Positions 32,989 through 42,258 of a stretch of DNA of 64,000 nt are shown here, one piece after another; positions within the stretch are counted from its first letter, which is position 1; each line of letters begins with the position of its first letter. The stretch spans positions 1,158,075-1,222,074 of the forward strand of contig NC_020302.1 of assembly GCF_000341345.1 (NCBI RefSeq), given 5' to 3'. The translations under genes and the position numbers were made by a program. Under the pieces are notes generated by a model, which searched no databases, was not told where the DNA came from, and saw only the letters and a list, made by a program, of their open reading frames with translations. This DNA comes from Corynebacterium halotolerans YIM 70093 = DSM 44683 (lineage in GTDB: Bacteria > Actinomycetota > Actinomycetes > Mycobacteriales > Mycobacteriaceae).

Positions 32989-34650
32989 GTGAGAACCCGA
33001 GGACGCCGCAGCCGTCAGAACCCCGCCGTCGCCCGGCCCGCCACCGTGGGGCTGCTGGCCACCGCACTGTGCGCGGCGCTGGCCGCCTGCTCGGCGAATC
33101 CCGGGCCCCCGCCGGTCGAGGAGGCGACCCCCACCACGGAGACCGCCACGCAGCCCCCGGCGGAGACGACCGCGACCACCCCGACCACGACGACCCCGCC
33201 GTCGCGGGCGGAGGCCGTGATCAACATCGGCGTCGATCCGCTGCGCAACGGGATGAACCCGCACCTGATCGCCGACGACTCCGCCTTCGTCCGGGCGCTG
33301 GCCTCCCTGGTCCTGCCGAGCGCGTTCCGGGACGGGGAGATGGACACCGACGTCCTCGAGTCCGCCGGTGAGGTCGAGCCGCCGAGCCCGGAGATCGCCC
33401 AGACCGTCCGCTACGTCATCTCCCCGTCCGCCCAGTGGTCGGACGGCACCCCGATCACCGGCTCGGACTTCCGGTACCTGTGGCAGGGCATGGTCAACAC
33501 CCCCGGCGTCGTTGATCCGGCCGGCTACCAGGCCATCGCCGACGTGCGCGTGTCCTCCGCGGGACGCACCGTCGACGTCGACTTCGCCCGCCCCGTGGCC
33601 GAGTGGCGCAGCCTGTTCACCCACCTGCTGCCCAGCCACCTGTTCCAGCCGGGCGCCGAGGACTTCGCCGAAGCCCTGCTCAATGACATCCCCGCCTCCG
33701 GCGGGCGCTACATGGTGCACACGGTGGACCGCGCCCGCGGCGTCATCGCACTCAACCGCAACGACCGGTTCTGGGGCGAGGACCCCGCGGAGACCGACCG
33801 CGTGATCTTCCGCGCGATCCGCGACGACATGCAGGGCACCGACCAGATGCGCAGCGGACAGATCGATTTCCTCGCCGCCACCCCGACGGAGACCTCCGTC
33901 GCCGCATACTCGCTGATGACCGACACGCAGGTGCGCACCGTCGACCAGCCACGCGAGCTGCAGCTGACCCTGTCGGCGACCTCCCCGCTGCTCGGCGACG
34001 TCGCGGCGCGCGCCGAGCTGCACTCGCTCATCGACGTCCCGCTGATCGCCCGGTTGGCCGCCGGCCGCAGCTCCCAGCTGCCCGTACCCGAGCACCAGCC
34101 CGCGCGCGGGGAGAACGCTCCGCCGCCCGAGCTGCTGCAGCAACTGACCGCCGACCGGCCGCTGCGCCTGGCGGCGGATCCCACCGACGTCACCGCCTCG
34201 GCGGCCGTCCGTTCCCTCGTCGACCTGCTCTCCCAGTGGGGCGTGGCCGCCGAGATCGTCTCCACGGACCTGGGGGAGATCACCGGGGAACTGCTGCCCG
34301 CCGGCGAGGTCGACGCCGTGATCGCGTGGGACCACACCGATGGCTCGGGCCTTGACCTGGCCAGCAGCTACCTGTGTCCGCCCGTCCCCGGGGCGCCGCG
34401 GGCGGGCAACCTCTCCGGCTACTGCACCCCGGAGACCGACGAACTGGTGCGCGCCATCGTCGCCGGGACCATCGACCCCGCGACCGCGGCGGGTGTCGTC
34501 GAGGAACTCAACGCCGCCGAGCACCTGGTGATCCCGCTGCTGGGGGACCGGCGGGTCCTCGTGCTGGGGGAGGGTATCGTGGGGCCCGACCCTGACCTGG
34601 ACAACTGGACCGCCGGCATCCCGACGGTCGCGACCTGGAGGACACTATGA
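32989..34650 (+). CDS. Peptide-type ABC transporter substrate-binding lipoprotein
   Basis: A 553-residue exported lipoprotein of SBP family 5 (DppA/OppA-like). The N-terminus is basic, then hydrophobic (TVGLLATALCAALAAC), with the lipobox LAAC; the lipidated Cys is near residue 35. A Thr/Pro-rich spacer of about 40 residues leads into the binding domain, where SAQWSDGTPITGSDFRYLW and LNRNDRFWGED are family landmarks. No permease or ATPase genes are adjacent, so it must work with a distant transporter or have another role. The GTG at 32989 gives a proper signal peptide; the longer open frame upstream does not. Confidence 0.88.
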   Translation: MRTRGRRSRQNPAVARPATVGLLATALCAALAACSANPGPPPVEEATPTTETATQPPAETTATTPTTTTPPSRAEAVINIGVDPLRNGMNPHLIADDSAFVRALASLVLPSAFRDGEMDTDVLESAGEVEPPSPEIAQTVRYVISPSAQWSDGTPITGSDFRYLWQGMVNTPGVVDPAGYQAIADVRVSSAGRTVDVDFARPVAEWRSLFTHLLPSHLFQPGAEDFAEALLNDIPASGGRYMVHTVDRARGVIALNRNDRFWGEDPAETDRVIFRAIRDDMQGTDQMRSGQIDFLAATPTETSVAAYSLMTDTQVRTVDQPRELQLTLSATSPLLGDVAARAELHSLIDVPLIARLAAGRSSQLPVPEHQPARGENAPPPELLQQLTADRPLRLAADPTDVTASAAVRSLVDLLSQWGVAAEIVSTDLGEITGELLPAGEVDAVIAWDHTDGSGLDLASSYLCPPVPGAPRAGNLSGYCTPETDELVRAIVAGTIDPATAAGVVEELNAAEHLVIPLLGDRRVLVLGEGIVGPDPDLDNWTAGIPTVATWRTL

Positions 34651-35567
34651 GCACCCGTGACCGTGACCTCATCGGCTACCGCGTCGCCGCTGTTCACGCC
34701 CACCCCGACGACGAGTCGATCACCACCGGCGGGGTCCTGGCGGACCTGGCCGCCCGCGGCGCCGACGTCACCGTGATCACCTGCACCCTCGGGGAGGAGG
34801 GGGAGGTCATCGGTGAGACCTACGCCGGTCTCGCCGCTGACGGCGGGGCCGACCAGCTCGGCGGTTTCCGTGTCCTCGAGCTGCGCGCCGCGCTCGACCA
34901 CCTCGGCGTGCGCGGCATCCACCTCGGCGGGGCCGGCCGGTACCGCGACTCCGGCATGGCCGGTTCCCCGGCGCACGCCAACCCGCGCGCCTTCGTCAAC
35001 TCGGGTGAGCGGGCGGTCGACGAGCTGGCCGGGATCTTCGGCCGGCTGCGCCCGCACCTGGTGATCACCTACGATCCCCACGGCGGCTACGGCCACCCCG
35101 ACCACATCCGCGCGCACGAGATCACCCACGCCGCCGCCCAGCGCATCGACGCGGAACACCGCATCCCGCGCATCCTGTGGACGGTGACCCCGCGCGACGA
35201 ACTCGAGGCCGGCCTGGCGGCGATCGGGACGATTCCCGCCGGTTGGCGCCCCGCCGGGGACGGCGAGCTCGCCTCCGTCGACCGGGCCGATCTCGCTCTC
35301 GACCTGGACGACCACGCCTTCGCCGCCAAGCGGGAGGCGATGCGGGCCCACGCGACGCAGATCTGGTTCGCCGACGGCACCGTGACCGACACCAACCCGG
35401 AGGCCGCGCGGGCGTCGGTGTCCGATCCCGATCTCGTGCCCGCCGTGTGGGCGCTGTCCAACCTCATCGCGCAGCCGCTGCTGCGCCGCGAGCACTTCCA
35501 GTTCGCGGCCGGGGTCCCGCTGCCACCGACCGCCACCGGCGTCCTCGACGGAATCGTGCGGGGGTAG
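34647..35567 (+). CDS. mshB: GlcNAc-Ins deacetylase MshB (mycothiol biosynthesis)
   Basis: A 306-residue zinc deacetylase that removes acetate from 1-D-myo-inosityl 2-acetamido-2-deoxy-glucopyranoside, the second committed step of mycothiol synthesis. The AHPDDE motif is at residues 18-23 (zinc ligands and catalytic Asp) and the third zinc ligand is in GGYGHPDHIRAHE. The RDSGMAGSPAH loop after the first half is typical of MshB rather than Mca. The ATG overlaps the stop of the binding-protein gene by four bases. The membrane-protein gene follows immediately. Confidence 0.93.
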   Translation: MSTRDRDLIGYRVAAVHAHPDDESITTGGVLADLAARGADVTVITCTLGEEGEVIGETYAGLAADGGADQLGGFRVLELRAALDHLGVRGIHLGGAGRYRDSGMAGSPAHANPRAFVNSGERAVDELAGIFGRLRPHLVITYDPHGGYGHPDHIRAHEITHAAAQRIDAEHRIPRILWTVTPRDELEAGLAAIGTIPAGWRPAGDGELASVDRADLALDLDDHAFAAKREAMRAHATQIWFADGTVTDTNPEAARASVSDPDLVPAVWALSNLIAQPLLRREHFQFAAGVPLPPTATGVLDGIVRG

Positions 35568-35572
35568 GTGAC

Positions 35573-35974
35573 GTGGGGGAGAAGACCCGGAGTTTTATTC
35601 GCACCGACTTCAGCCGCGGCGAGGCCGTGGCGGGTCTGGTGTGGCTCTCGCTCGGTGCACTGCTGTCGGTGCTGCTGGAGATCGTCTACCTCGGCACCTG
35701 GCTGACCCTGCCCGGCGGGACCCGGATCGCCTTCCCGTACACGATTGTCCTCGCCTTCTTCTTCACGATGGTCCTGACCAGGACCGCGAAGTTGTGGACC
35801 CCGAACCCGTGGGTGGCCGCGATCCCCGTTTACGTGTGGGTGGCAGGCTACCTGATTCTGGCGTTCGCCGTCGGGGTCACGGGTGACCAGCTCGTCGGCT
35901 CGAACATCCGCGCCGTGCTGTTGTTCGTGGCCGGGATAACCGGAGGCGTGTGGCCTCTGGGCAACGGGAAGTGA
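35573..35974 (+). CDS. Small four-helix membrane protein
   Basis: A 133-residue integral membrane protein with four predicted segments at about residues 20-43, 52-72, 79-101 and 109-127. The short N-terminus is basic. A conserved protein of this size follows mshB in related corynebacteria and mycobacteria, but no function is known. The GTG at 35573 is six bases after the mshB stop region and has a weak GGGGTAGG site. Genes on both sides are on the same strand, so it may be read through from mshB. Confidence 0.75.
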   Translation: MGEKTRSFIRTDFSRGEAVAGLVWLSLGALLSVLLEIVYLGTWLTLPGGTRIAFPYTIVLAFFFTMVLTRTAKLWTPNPWVAAIPVYVWVAGYLILAFAVGVTGDQLVGSNIRAVLLFVAGITGGVWPLGNGK

Positions 35975-36042
35975 CATACTGGAGACTCACGACCAGGCCG
36001 CCCACCTGTGTTTTCCGTGCAAACAGGAGTATTCGATATCTG

Positions 36043-36366
36043 ATGACCTATGTAATCGCCCAGCCCTGCGTTGACGTGCTCGACCGTTCCTGCGTGGAGG
36101 AGTGCCCGGTCGACTGCATCTACGAGGGCAAGCGCATGCTCTACATCCACCCCGACGAGTGCGTCGACTGCGGCGCCTGCGAGCCGGCCTGCCCGGTCGA
36201 GGCGATCTTCTACGAGGACGACACCCCGGACGAGTGGCAGGAATACTACGACGCCAACGTCGGTTTCTTCGACGACCTCGGCTCCCCGGGCGGTGCCGCG
36301 AAACTCGGCCCCCAGGACTTCGACCACCCGTTCGTTTCCGCTCTCCCGCCCCAGAACCAGGATTAG
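36043..36366 (+). CDS. fdxC: Seven-iron ferredoxin FdxC
   Basis: A 107-residue soluble electron carrier with a [3Fe-4S] and a [4Fe-4S] cluster. Cysteines lie at 9, 17, 21 and 25 in the first part (PCVDVLDRSCVEECPVDC) and at 40, 43, 46 and 50 in the second (CVDCGACEPAC). The acidic C-terminal tail is usual in actinobacterial FdxC. AGGAG lies upstream, though 13 bases from the ATG. The gene directly precedes dapC, a pairing conserved in corynebacteria and mycobacteria. Its redox partners are not shown by the context. Confidence 0.94.
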   Translation: MTYVIAQPCVDVLDRSCVEECPVDCIYEGKRMLYIHPDECVDCGACEPACPVEAIFYEDDTPDEWQEYYDANVGFFDDLGSPGGAAKLGPQDFDHPFVSALPPQNQD

Positions 36367-36367
36367 C

Positions 36368-37474
36368 ATGACCCGTACGCCCCTCGGTGCCGCTCTGCCC
36401 GACTTCCCCTGGGACACGCTCTCGGAGGCGAAGGCGAAGGCCGCGGCACATCCTGACGGCATCGTGGATCTGTCCGTCGGCACCCCCGTCGACCCGGTGG
36501 CCCCGGGCATCCAGCTCGCGCTGGCCGAGGCCGCTGCGGCACCGGGCTACCCGCAGACCACGGGCACGCCCCGCCTGCGCGAGGCCATCGCCGACGCCCT
36601 GGGCCGCCGCCACGGCATGACCGGACTGACACCCGGGGCCGTCCTGCCGGTCATCGGTACGAAGGAGGCCATCGCCTGGTTGCCCACTCTGCTGGGCATC
36701 CGCGGCGGCACGGTCGTCATCCCGGAGGTCGCCTACCCCACCTACGAGGTGGGCGCGCTGCTCGCCGGCTGCACGCCGCTGCGCGCCGACTCGCTGCTGA
36801 AGATCGGTCCGGCCACCCCGGACCTGATGTTCATCAACTCCCCGTCGAATCCGACGGGGAAGGTCCTCGGCGTCGAGCACCTGCGCAAGGTCGTGGGCTG
36901 GGCGCGCGACCGCGGCGTCATCCTGGTCTCCGACGAGTGCTACCTCGGCCTGGGCTGGGAGGACGACAAGGAGCCGGTCTCCATCCTCGATCCGCGGGTG
37001 TGCGACGGCGACCACACCGGCCTGATCGCCATCCACTCGCTGTCCAAGTCCTCCAACCTGGCCAGCTACCGGGCCGGTTATCTCGCGGGCGACAACGCCC
37101 TGATCGCCGAGCTGCTGGCGGTGCGCAAGCACGCCGGGCTCATGGTGCCGGGGCCGATCCAGGCCGCCATGGTCGCCGCCCTCGAGGACGATGACCAGGA
37201 GACCGCCCAGAAGCTGCGCTACGCCGTCCGCCGCGCGAAGCTCCTCGCCGCACTCATCGGTGCGGGTTTCACCGTCGACGACTCCGAGGCCGGCCTCTAC
37301 CTGTGGGCCACCCGTGGCGAGGACGGGCGTGCGACCGTCGACTGGTTCGCCGAGCGCGGCATCCTCGTCGCCCCCGGCGATTTCTACGGCCCACGCGGGA
37401 AGGAGCACATCCGCATGTCGTTGACCGGCACCGACGAACGTGTCGACGCCGCCGTGGCACGGCTGTCCGCCTGA
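36368..37474 (+). CDS. dapC: N-succinyldiaminopimelate aminotransferase DapC
   Basis: A 368-residue PLP-dependent class I aminotransferase of lysine and diaminopimelate synthesis. It converts N-succinyl-2-amino-6-oxopimelate with glutamate. Key features are FINSPSNPTGKVLG (PLP contact), SDECYLGLGW and the PLP lysine in SLSKSSNLASYRAGYL. It starts one base after the fdxC stop. The dapD and dapE genes lie a few kilobases downstream, completing the succinylase branch, so the assignment is firm by both sequence and neighbourhood. Confidence 0.93.
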   Translation: MTRTPLGAALPDFPWDTLSEAKAKAAAHPDGIVDLSVGTPVDPVAPGIQLALAEAAAAPGYPQTTGTPRLREAIADALGRRHGMTGLTPGAVLPVIGTKEAIAWLPTLLGIRGGTVVIPEVAYPTYEVGALLAGCTPLRADSLLKIGPATPDLMFINSPSNPTGKVLGVEHLRKVVGWARDRGVILVSDECYLGLGWEDDKEPVSILDPRVCDGDHTGLIAIHSLSKSSNLASYRAGYLAGDNALIAELLAVRKHAGLMVPGPIQAAMVAALEDDDQETAQKLRYAVRRAKLLAALIGAGFTVDDSEAGLYLWATRGEDGRATVDWFAERGILVAPGDFYGPRGKEHIRMSLTGTDERVDAAVARLSA

Positions 37475-37482
37475 GCCGCGGC

Positions 37483-38340
37483 GTGGCTTCCGCGTCACGG
37501 CCGCCGTTGCCCGCCCGCGACGGCATCTCCCCGCAGAAGGTGATGCTGTCCGGGCGGGTACCTGATTTCCCCGGGTACGTCGCCGGCGAGGCCGGGGACT
37601 CGCCGTTCACGGTCGGGGAGCGGCTCGCTCCCGGCACGGTGCTGGCCAAACCGGTGCCCGCCTGGTTCCATCCCGTGGTGCCGCCGGAACCTGTCATCCC
37701 GTACACCCACGAGGTGCTCCACGAGGACGCCGACCTCATCGTCGTGGACAAGCCCCATTTCCTACCCTCGACGACCAACGGCCGCATCATCCGCGAGACC
37801 GTCCAGACCCGCCTGCGCGTGCAGTTCGACGAGGACGACATCGTCCCGCTGCACCGACTCGACCGGTTGACCGCCGGGGTATTGATCTGCTCACGGCGCC
37901 GCGGGACCCGCGGTGCCTACCAGCAACTCTTCCAGGACCGGGCGGTGCGCAAGACCTACCGTGCGCGGGTGGTGGGGGAGCCGACGGTGGGGCGCTCCTT
38001 CGAGTTCGTGCGTCTGCGCATGCGCAAGGAGGCGGGGCGGCGCCAGGTGCTTGTCGACGACCACGGCACCCGCACCGAGACCGCGGCGCGGCGGGTGGGC
38101 GACGACGTGCTCGAGCTCGCTCCGCTGACGGGGCACACCCACCAGCTGCGGGTGGTGCTCAACCACCTGGGCACGCCGATCGTGGGCGACGACACCTACC
38201 CGGTCGACCGGGGTCTGCCGCTGTATGACTTCTCGTCCCCTCTGCACCTGCTCGCGACGGGTGTCTCCTTCACGGATCCCCTCACCGGGGAACACCGGGT
38301 GTTTAGGAGCGGGCGGGACCTTCCGGCTAGGGTGGGGTAG
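37483..38340 (+). CDS. RluA-family pseudouridine synthase
   Basis: A 285-residue RNA-modifying enzyme. The catalytic Asp is in PLHRLDRLTAGVLI, and ELAPLTGHTHQLRVVLNHLG gives the family's second conserved region. An N-terminal S4 domain is not evident; the first 80 residues are a family-specific extension. The RNA target (23S rRNA or tRNA) cannot be told from sequence. The GTG at 37483 lies eight bases after the dapC stop; ribosome binding is unclear. Confidence 0.87.
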   Translation: MASASRPPLPARDGISPQKVMLSGRVPDFPGYVAGEAGDSPFTVGERLAPGTVLAKPVPAWFHPVVPPEPVIPYTHEVLHEDADLIVVDKPHFLPSTTNGRIIRETVQTRLRVQFDEDDIVPLHRLDRLTAGVLICSRRRGTRGAYQQLFQDRAVRKTYRARVVGEPTVGRSFEFVRLRMRKEAGRRQVLVDDHGTRTETAARRVGDDVLELAPLTGHTHQLRVVLNHLGTPIVGDDTYPVDRGLPLYDFSSPLHLLATGVSFTDPLTGEHRVFRSGRDLPARVG

Positions 38341-38349
38341 TTAATCATC

Positions 38350-38961
38350 ATGGTCACAGTGAAAGAAGAGCGTGTGAGTTCTGAACGCAGCGGTGGATCG
38401 GTCCAGCTGGCCGGGTTCCTCCGCCAGTTCCTGATGTTCGGGATCGTCGGCGGCTCCGGAACGATCGTCAACCTGTTCGTCAGTTTCCTGTCGAAGAAGA
38501 TCGCCGGCTGGACAGCCGGGATCTCCGAGCACGACGTCTTCCTCAACCTCCTCGGCACCGAATACAACCTGCGCTGGTTCAACGTCTTCCTCGCCATCGC
38601 CTTCCTCGTGGCCAACACCTGGAACTACCAGCTCAACCGGATGTGGACCTTCCGCGGGTACACGCAGCGCAGCTGGTGGCGCGGCTACGTGCCCTTCCTG
38701 TGCACCGGCATCGGGGCGTTCATCGTCAGTCAGATCGTGGCGACCCTGCTGATGAACCCGACCTCCCCGATCGCGCTGCCGACCGAGATCTTCGACGACT
38801 CCACCGGTCTGCGCACCAAGTTCTACTGGGCCACGGCGATCTCCATCCTGGTGGCCATGCCCGTGAACTTCGTGGTCAACAAGCTCTGGGTCTTCCGCGG
38901 CCCGAAGGTCGTGGTGGTCGATGAGAAGGAGCCCGTGGCCCTGGGGGAGCCGTCCCGCTAG
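38350..38961 (+). CDS. GtrA-family membrane protein
   Basis: A 203-residue protein with four hydrophobic segments (about 25-45, 78-95, 112-132 and 158-178) in the GtrA pattern: FLRQFLMFGIVGGSGTIVN at the start and NVFLAIAFLVANTWNYQLNR with the conserved N-rxWtF motif (NRMWTF). GtrA proteins help move lipid-linked sugars across the membrane; in mycolata they are linked to arabinogalactan/lipoarabinomannan assembly. A TAGGGT box precedes it. A GTG at codon 11 is an alternative start. A terminator follows. Confidence 0.88.
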   Translation: MVTVKEERVSSERSGGSVQLAGFLRQFLMFGIVGGSGTIVNLFVSFLSKKIAGWTAGISEHDVFLNLLGTEYNLRWFNVFLAIAFLVANTWNYQLNRMWTFRGYTQRSWWRGYVPFLCTGIGAFIVSQIVATLLMNPTSPIALPTEIFDDSTGLRTKFYWATAISILVAMPVNFVVNKLWVFRGPKVVVVDEKEPVALGEPSR

Positions 38962-38987
38962 CTGTACCGCCCAACTGAAACAGCACG

Positions 38988-39017
38988 ACACCCCGGAACC
39001 ACCCGGTTCCGGGGTGT
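38988..39017 (+). terminator. Terminator after the gtrA-family gene
   Basis: A perfect 13-bp stem, ACACCCCGGAACC / GGTTCCGGGGTGT, with a four-base loop, followed by TGA and mixed sequence. It closes the plus-strand run that starts at typA. Confidence 0.8.
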
Positions 39018-39076
39018 TGAGCGTGTGGACCTGAACGGATCCGCTTTATCGGTCTCCCGCCCGCAGGGGGTGGGGT

Positions 39077-39595
39077 ATGAATGAACGGGGGAAACACTTT
39101 TCGACCGAAGGCGGGATTATGACGGCTGGACAGGACAGCACAGACGCGATGAGCGGCCGGGCGCTCTCCGACACGACGGCGGCGAGAATCGTCTCCGACA
39201 CCCTCGACGCGGTGATCTACGCCGACCGGACCGGCACCATCCGGCTGTGGAACGCGGGGGCGGAGAGCATCTTCGGGCACTCGCCCGAGGACGCCCTCGG
39301 TGAGTCGCTGGACCTGATCATCCCCGAGAAGCACCGCAGGGCGCACTGGACCGGGTGGGAGCGGGTGATGGACAGCGGTGAAACCAGGTACGGCGCCGAT
39401 CCCCTGTCCGTGCCCGGAATCAGGGCCGACGGCACGCGGGTCTCGCTGGAATTCTCCATCACGATGCTCAAGGACGACGAGGGCCGGATCGAGGGTATCG
39501 CCGCGGTGATGCGGGACGTCAGCAAGCGGTGGGAGGAAACCCGCGACCTGCGTAAGCGGGTGCGCGAACTCGAGGCTCAGCTGAGCGGGTCGTAG
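39077..39595 (+). CDS. PAS domain protein
   Basis: A 172-residue cytosolic protein with a single PAS domain at about residues 38-150 (ADRTGTIRLWNAGAESIFGH, then VMRDVSKRWEETRDLRKRV). A short C-terminal coiled coil is likely. There is no histidine kinase, GGDEF or DNA-binding domain, so it is a stand-alone sensor or adaptor; a small ligand or redox cue is possible. The start is uncertain: the ATG at 39077 follows a G-rich run, while an ATG at 39119 follows GAAGGCGGG. It is transcribed toward a large inverted repeat. Confidence 0.85.
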   Translation: MNERGKHFSTEGGIMTAGQDSTDAMSGRALSDTTAARIVSDTLDAVIYADRTGTIRLWNAGAESIFGHSPEDALGESLDLIIPEKHRRAHWTGWERVMDSGETRYGADPLSVPGIRADGTRVSLEFSITMLKDDEGRIEGIAAVMRDVSKRWEETRDLRKRVRELEAQLSGS

Positions 39596-39638
39596 GCCCG
39601 GAGCCGCCCGCGGCCACGGCGCTCCGTCGAGATCACGT

Positions 39639-39695
39639 CGTCGAAAGGGGATCTGCTCTCAACCAATCAGGTCGAAAGCAGATCCCCTTTCGACG
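39639..39695. repeat. 19-bp perfect inverted repeat between convergent genes
   Basis: Arms at 39639-39657 and 39677-39695 (CGTCGAAAGGGGATCTGCT and its complement) enclose a 19-base loop. The word GTCGAAA occurs in the left arm and again at the loop/right-arm junction. T-rich sequence follows on the plus side (GTGTTTTCG). It lies between the PAS gene and the minus-strand dapD paralogue, so a bidirectional terminator is the simplest reading; a small palindromic mobile repeat is the alternative. Confidence 0.7.
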
Positions 39696-39772
39696 TGGTG
39701 TTTTCGACTCTGTGGTGGTGAGCCGGGCGTCAGCGGGGGCGGCACCCGCCCCGGCGGACCCGGTGGTCAGGC

Positions 39773-40750
39773 TCAGTTGCTGTGCAGCTGCGCGTTGAGC
39801 TCCACGGAACTGTTCCTCCACGGGGTGGCCTCCACCGCGCCGGAGACGGAGTTGCGGCGGAAGAGGATGCCGTTGCCGCCGGAGAGGACGGAGGCCTTCA
39901 CGGAGACCCCGGAAGGGACGCCCGCGGCTTCGGCCACGGTGTCGAAGACGGTGACCTTGGTGCCGGCGGTGACATAGAGGCCGGCCTCGACGACGCAGTC
40001 GTCGCCCAGGGAGATGCCCACACCGGAGTTCGCGCCGAGCAGGCAGCGTTCACCGACGGAGATGACCTCCCTGCCGCCGCCGGAGAGGGTGCCCATGACG
40101 GAGGCGCCGCCACCGATGTCGGTGCCGTCGCCGACGGTCACACCCGCGGAGATGCGACCCTCGACCATGGAGGAACCGAACGTGCCGGCGTTGAAGTTGA
40201 CGAAACCCTCGTGCATGACGGTCGTGCCCTCGGCGAGGTAGGCGCCCAGGCGCACACGGTCGGCGTCGCCGATCCGCACGCCCGCCGGGACGACGTAGTC
40301 GACCATGCGGGGGAACTTGTCCACGGAGGCCACGGTCACCGGGCCGTGGCCGGCCAGGCGACCCCGGACCATCTGGAAGTCGGCGACGGCGCACGGGCCG
40401 TAGTTGGTCCACACGACGTTGGCCAGCAGGCCGAAGATGCCGTCGAGGTTGAGGCCGTGCGGCTTGACCAGCCGATGGGAGAGCAGGTGCAGGCGCAGGT
40501 AGACGTCGTAGGCGTCGACGGGGGCGTCGTCCAGTGAGCCGATCGTCGTGCGCACCGCCACGCGTGCCACCCCGCGGTCCTCGTCGGGGCCGACGAGGGA
40601 ACGGAACTGCTGGGGGATATCAGAACCCTCGAAGCGGGTGGTGCCGGTTTCGGCGGGGCCCTCGTTCAGGGAGGGGGAGGGAAACCAGACGTCGAGAACG
40701 GTTCCGTCGTGTGTGACGGTGGCGAGACCGCGGGCTGTGGCTGAAGTCAT
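39773..40750 (-). CDS. Tetrahydrodipicolinate N-succinyltransferase paralogue (DapD2)
   Basis: A 325-residue left-handed beta-helix acyltransferase, closely similar in plan to the DapD at 42259-43185. Shared marks are [45 protein letters not shown] and the hexapeptide coil ending in FNAGTFG and GGASVMG. The C-terminus is longer and different ([17 protein letters not shown]). The ATG overlaps the stop of the amino-acid permease gene by four bases, so permease and acyltransferase are coupled. It may be a second lysine-pathway enzyme, or may acylate a transported amino acid. Confidence 0.85.
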   Translation of the reverse strand: MTSATARGLATVTHDGTVLDVWFPSPSLNEGPAETGTTRFEGSDIPQQFRSLVGPDEDRGVARVAVRTTIGSLDDAPVDAYDVYLRLHLLSHRLVKPHGLNLDGIFGLLANVVWTNYGPCAVADFQMVRGRLAGHGPVTVASVDKFPRMVDYVVPAGVRIGDADRVRLGAYLAEGTTVMHEGFVNFNAGTFGSSMVEGRISAGVTVGDGTDIGGGASVMGTLSGGGREVISVGERCLLGANSGVGISLGDDCVVEAGLYVTAGTKVTVFDTVAEAAGVPSGVSVKASVLSGGNGILFRRNSVSGAVEATPWRNSSVELNAQLHSN

Positions 40751-42141
40751 GACCGCGAGGTTACCCGAAGGTGGTTGGCTTTCGTGAAGAAGGACAGGAT
40801 CACCAGGACCGCGACGACGACCACCACCGAGAGGATCTGGCCGCGTGCTCCCGTGTCGAAGAGCATGAGCACGACCAGGCCCCACAGGGCGGCCATGGTC
40901 ACCCACGGCAGCCACGGCCAGCCCCACATGCGCACGGTGGAGATCTCCCCGTTGGCCACGAGCCGGGGGTGGAGCCTGAGATAACTGGCCACGGTCATGA
41001 TCCAGATGACGATGAGGCAGCCACCGACGGCGTTGAGCAGGAAGTCGAGCAGCCCCTCCGGGTTCCAGTACTGCAGGCCGACGGAGACGAAGGCGAAGAC
41101 CATGGAGAGGATGACCGCGTTGACCGGCACGTTCTCCTTGTTGAGTCGGCGGAAGATCTTCGGGGCGTCGCCCTGTCCGGCCAGGGAGAAGCACAGACGG
41201 GAGGTGGCGTAGATCTGGGCGTTGAACGCCGAGAGCAGGGCCAGGACGATGATGACCTCCATGAAGCCGACCACGCCCGGGACGTTCGCCATGGCCAGGA
41301 CGAGCGTGAACGGCGACTCGGCGGCGGTCTCGGCGTTGTCGATCTGCCCGTAGGGCAGCAGGAAGGTGATGATCAGCACCGAACCCACATAGAAGAGCAG
41401 GATGCGCCAGATGACCGAGCGCACGGCGGTGGCGATCGCCGAGGACGGGTTCTCGGACTCGGCGGCGGCGATGGTGACAATCTCGATGCCGCCGAAGGCG
41501 AACGCCACGGCGAGCAGGCCCGCGGCGACACCGGCGATGCCGTTGGGCATGAAACCGTCGCCGAGGAAGTTGGAGGTGCCTACGAAGCTGCTGCCCGGCA
41601 GAAGGCCGAAGATCAGCGCCACGCCGACGATGAGGAAGCCGATGATCACGGCGACCTTGATGAAGGCGAACCAGAACTCGAACTCACCGAAGCCGCGGAC
41701 GCGTGCGAAGTTGACGACGGCGAAGAACACCACGGCCACCAGCGCCGGGATCCAGGGCTCGATTCCGAACCACGAGCCCATGATCGCGGCCGCGCCGGTC
41801 ATCTCCGCACCCATGACCATCACGAGCATGAACCAGTACAGCCAGCCGAGGGTGAAGCCGGCCCAGTGCCCGAAGGCCTGCCGGCCGTAGGCCGCGAAGG
41901 AGCCCGAGGAGGGGCGCGCGGAGGCCATCTCGCCGAGCATCTGCATGACCAGCACCACGATCACGCCGGCGGCGAGGTAGGCGAGCAGGACGGCGGGGCC
42001 CGCGGCTCGGATACCCACGCCCGTGCCCAGGAACAGGCCCGCGCCGATGGCGGAGCCGAGGCCCATCATGGTCAGATGCCGCGTTTTCAGTCCGCTGCCC
42101 AGTTTGGTGCCGTCGGGCGTGCGGATCTCCTGTCTTGTCAT
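40747..42141 (-). CDS. Amino-acid permease (APC superfamily)
   Basis: A 464-residue transporter with twelve predicted membrane segments. [23 protein letters not shown] is split across the first helix, with the substrate-binding glycine run, and a consensus amphipathic region with [13 protein letters not shown] follows. It is like AroP/GabP/proline-type permeases; the exact amino acid cannot be told. The ATG at 42141 has GTGAGG close upstream; a GTG three codons earlier is the alternative. It lies between two dapD-type genes on the same strand and is coupled to the second. Confidence 0.87.
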   Translation of the reverse strand: MTRQEIRTPDGTKLGSGLKTRHLTMMGLGSAIGAGLFLGTGVGIRAAGPAVLLAYLAAGVIVVLVMQMLGEMASARPSSGSFAAYGRQAFGHWAGFTLGWLYWFMLVMVMGAEMTGAAAIMGSWFGIEPWIPALVAVVFFAVVNFARVRGFGEFEFWFAFIKVAVIIGFLIVGVALIFGLLPGSSFVGTSNFLGDGFMPNGIAGVAAGLLAVAFAFGGIEIVTIAAAESENPSSAIATAVRSVIWRILLFYVGSVLIITFLLPYGQIDNAETAAESPFTLVLAMANVPGVVGFMEVIIVLALLSAFNAQIYATSRLCFSLAGQGDAPKIFRRLNKENVPVNAVILSMVFAFVSVGLQYWNPEGLLDFLLNAVGGCLIVIWIMTVASYLRLHPRLVANGEISTVRMWGWPWLPWVTMAALWGLVVLMLFDTGARGQILSVVVVVAVLVILSFFTKANHLRVTSRS

Positions 42142-42258
42142 GGGCCTCACATTAGTGCCGACCCACCGGCCCTCCCACCTCGACCCCGGTCGAGTCGTGT
42201 CCCCGGGGACCGTGGCCGGGCCTGGGGCACCGACCTCGGGAAACGCGGGGTGGGGTGC

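Noticed and set aside
42210..42240. GTCCCCGGGGAC palindrome near the permease gene start
   Set aside because: Short GC palindromes of this kind are expected by chance in this composition, and the position fits neither a terminator with an adjacent stop nor a known operator.
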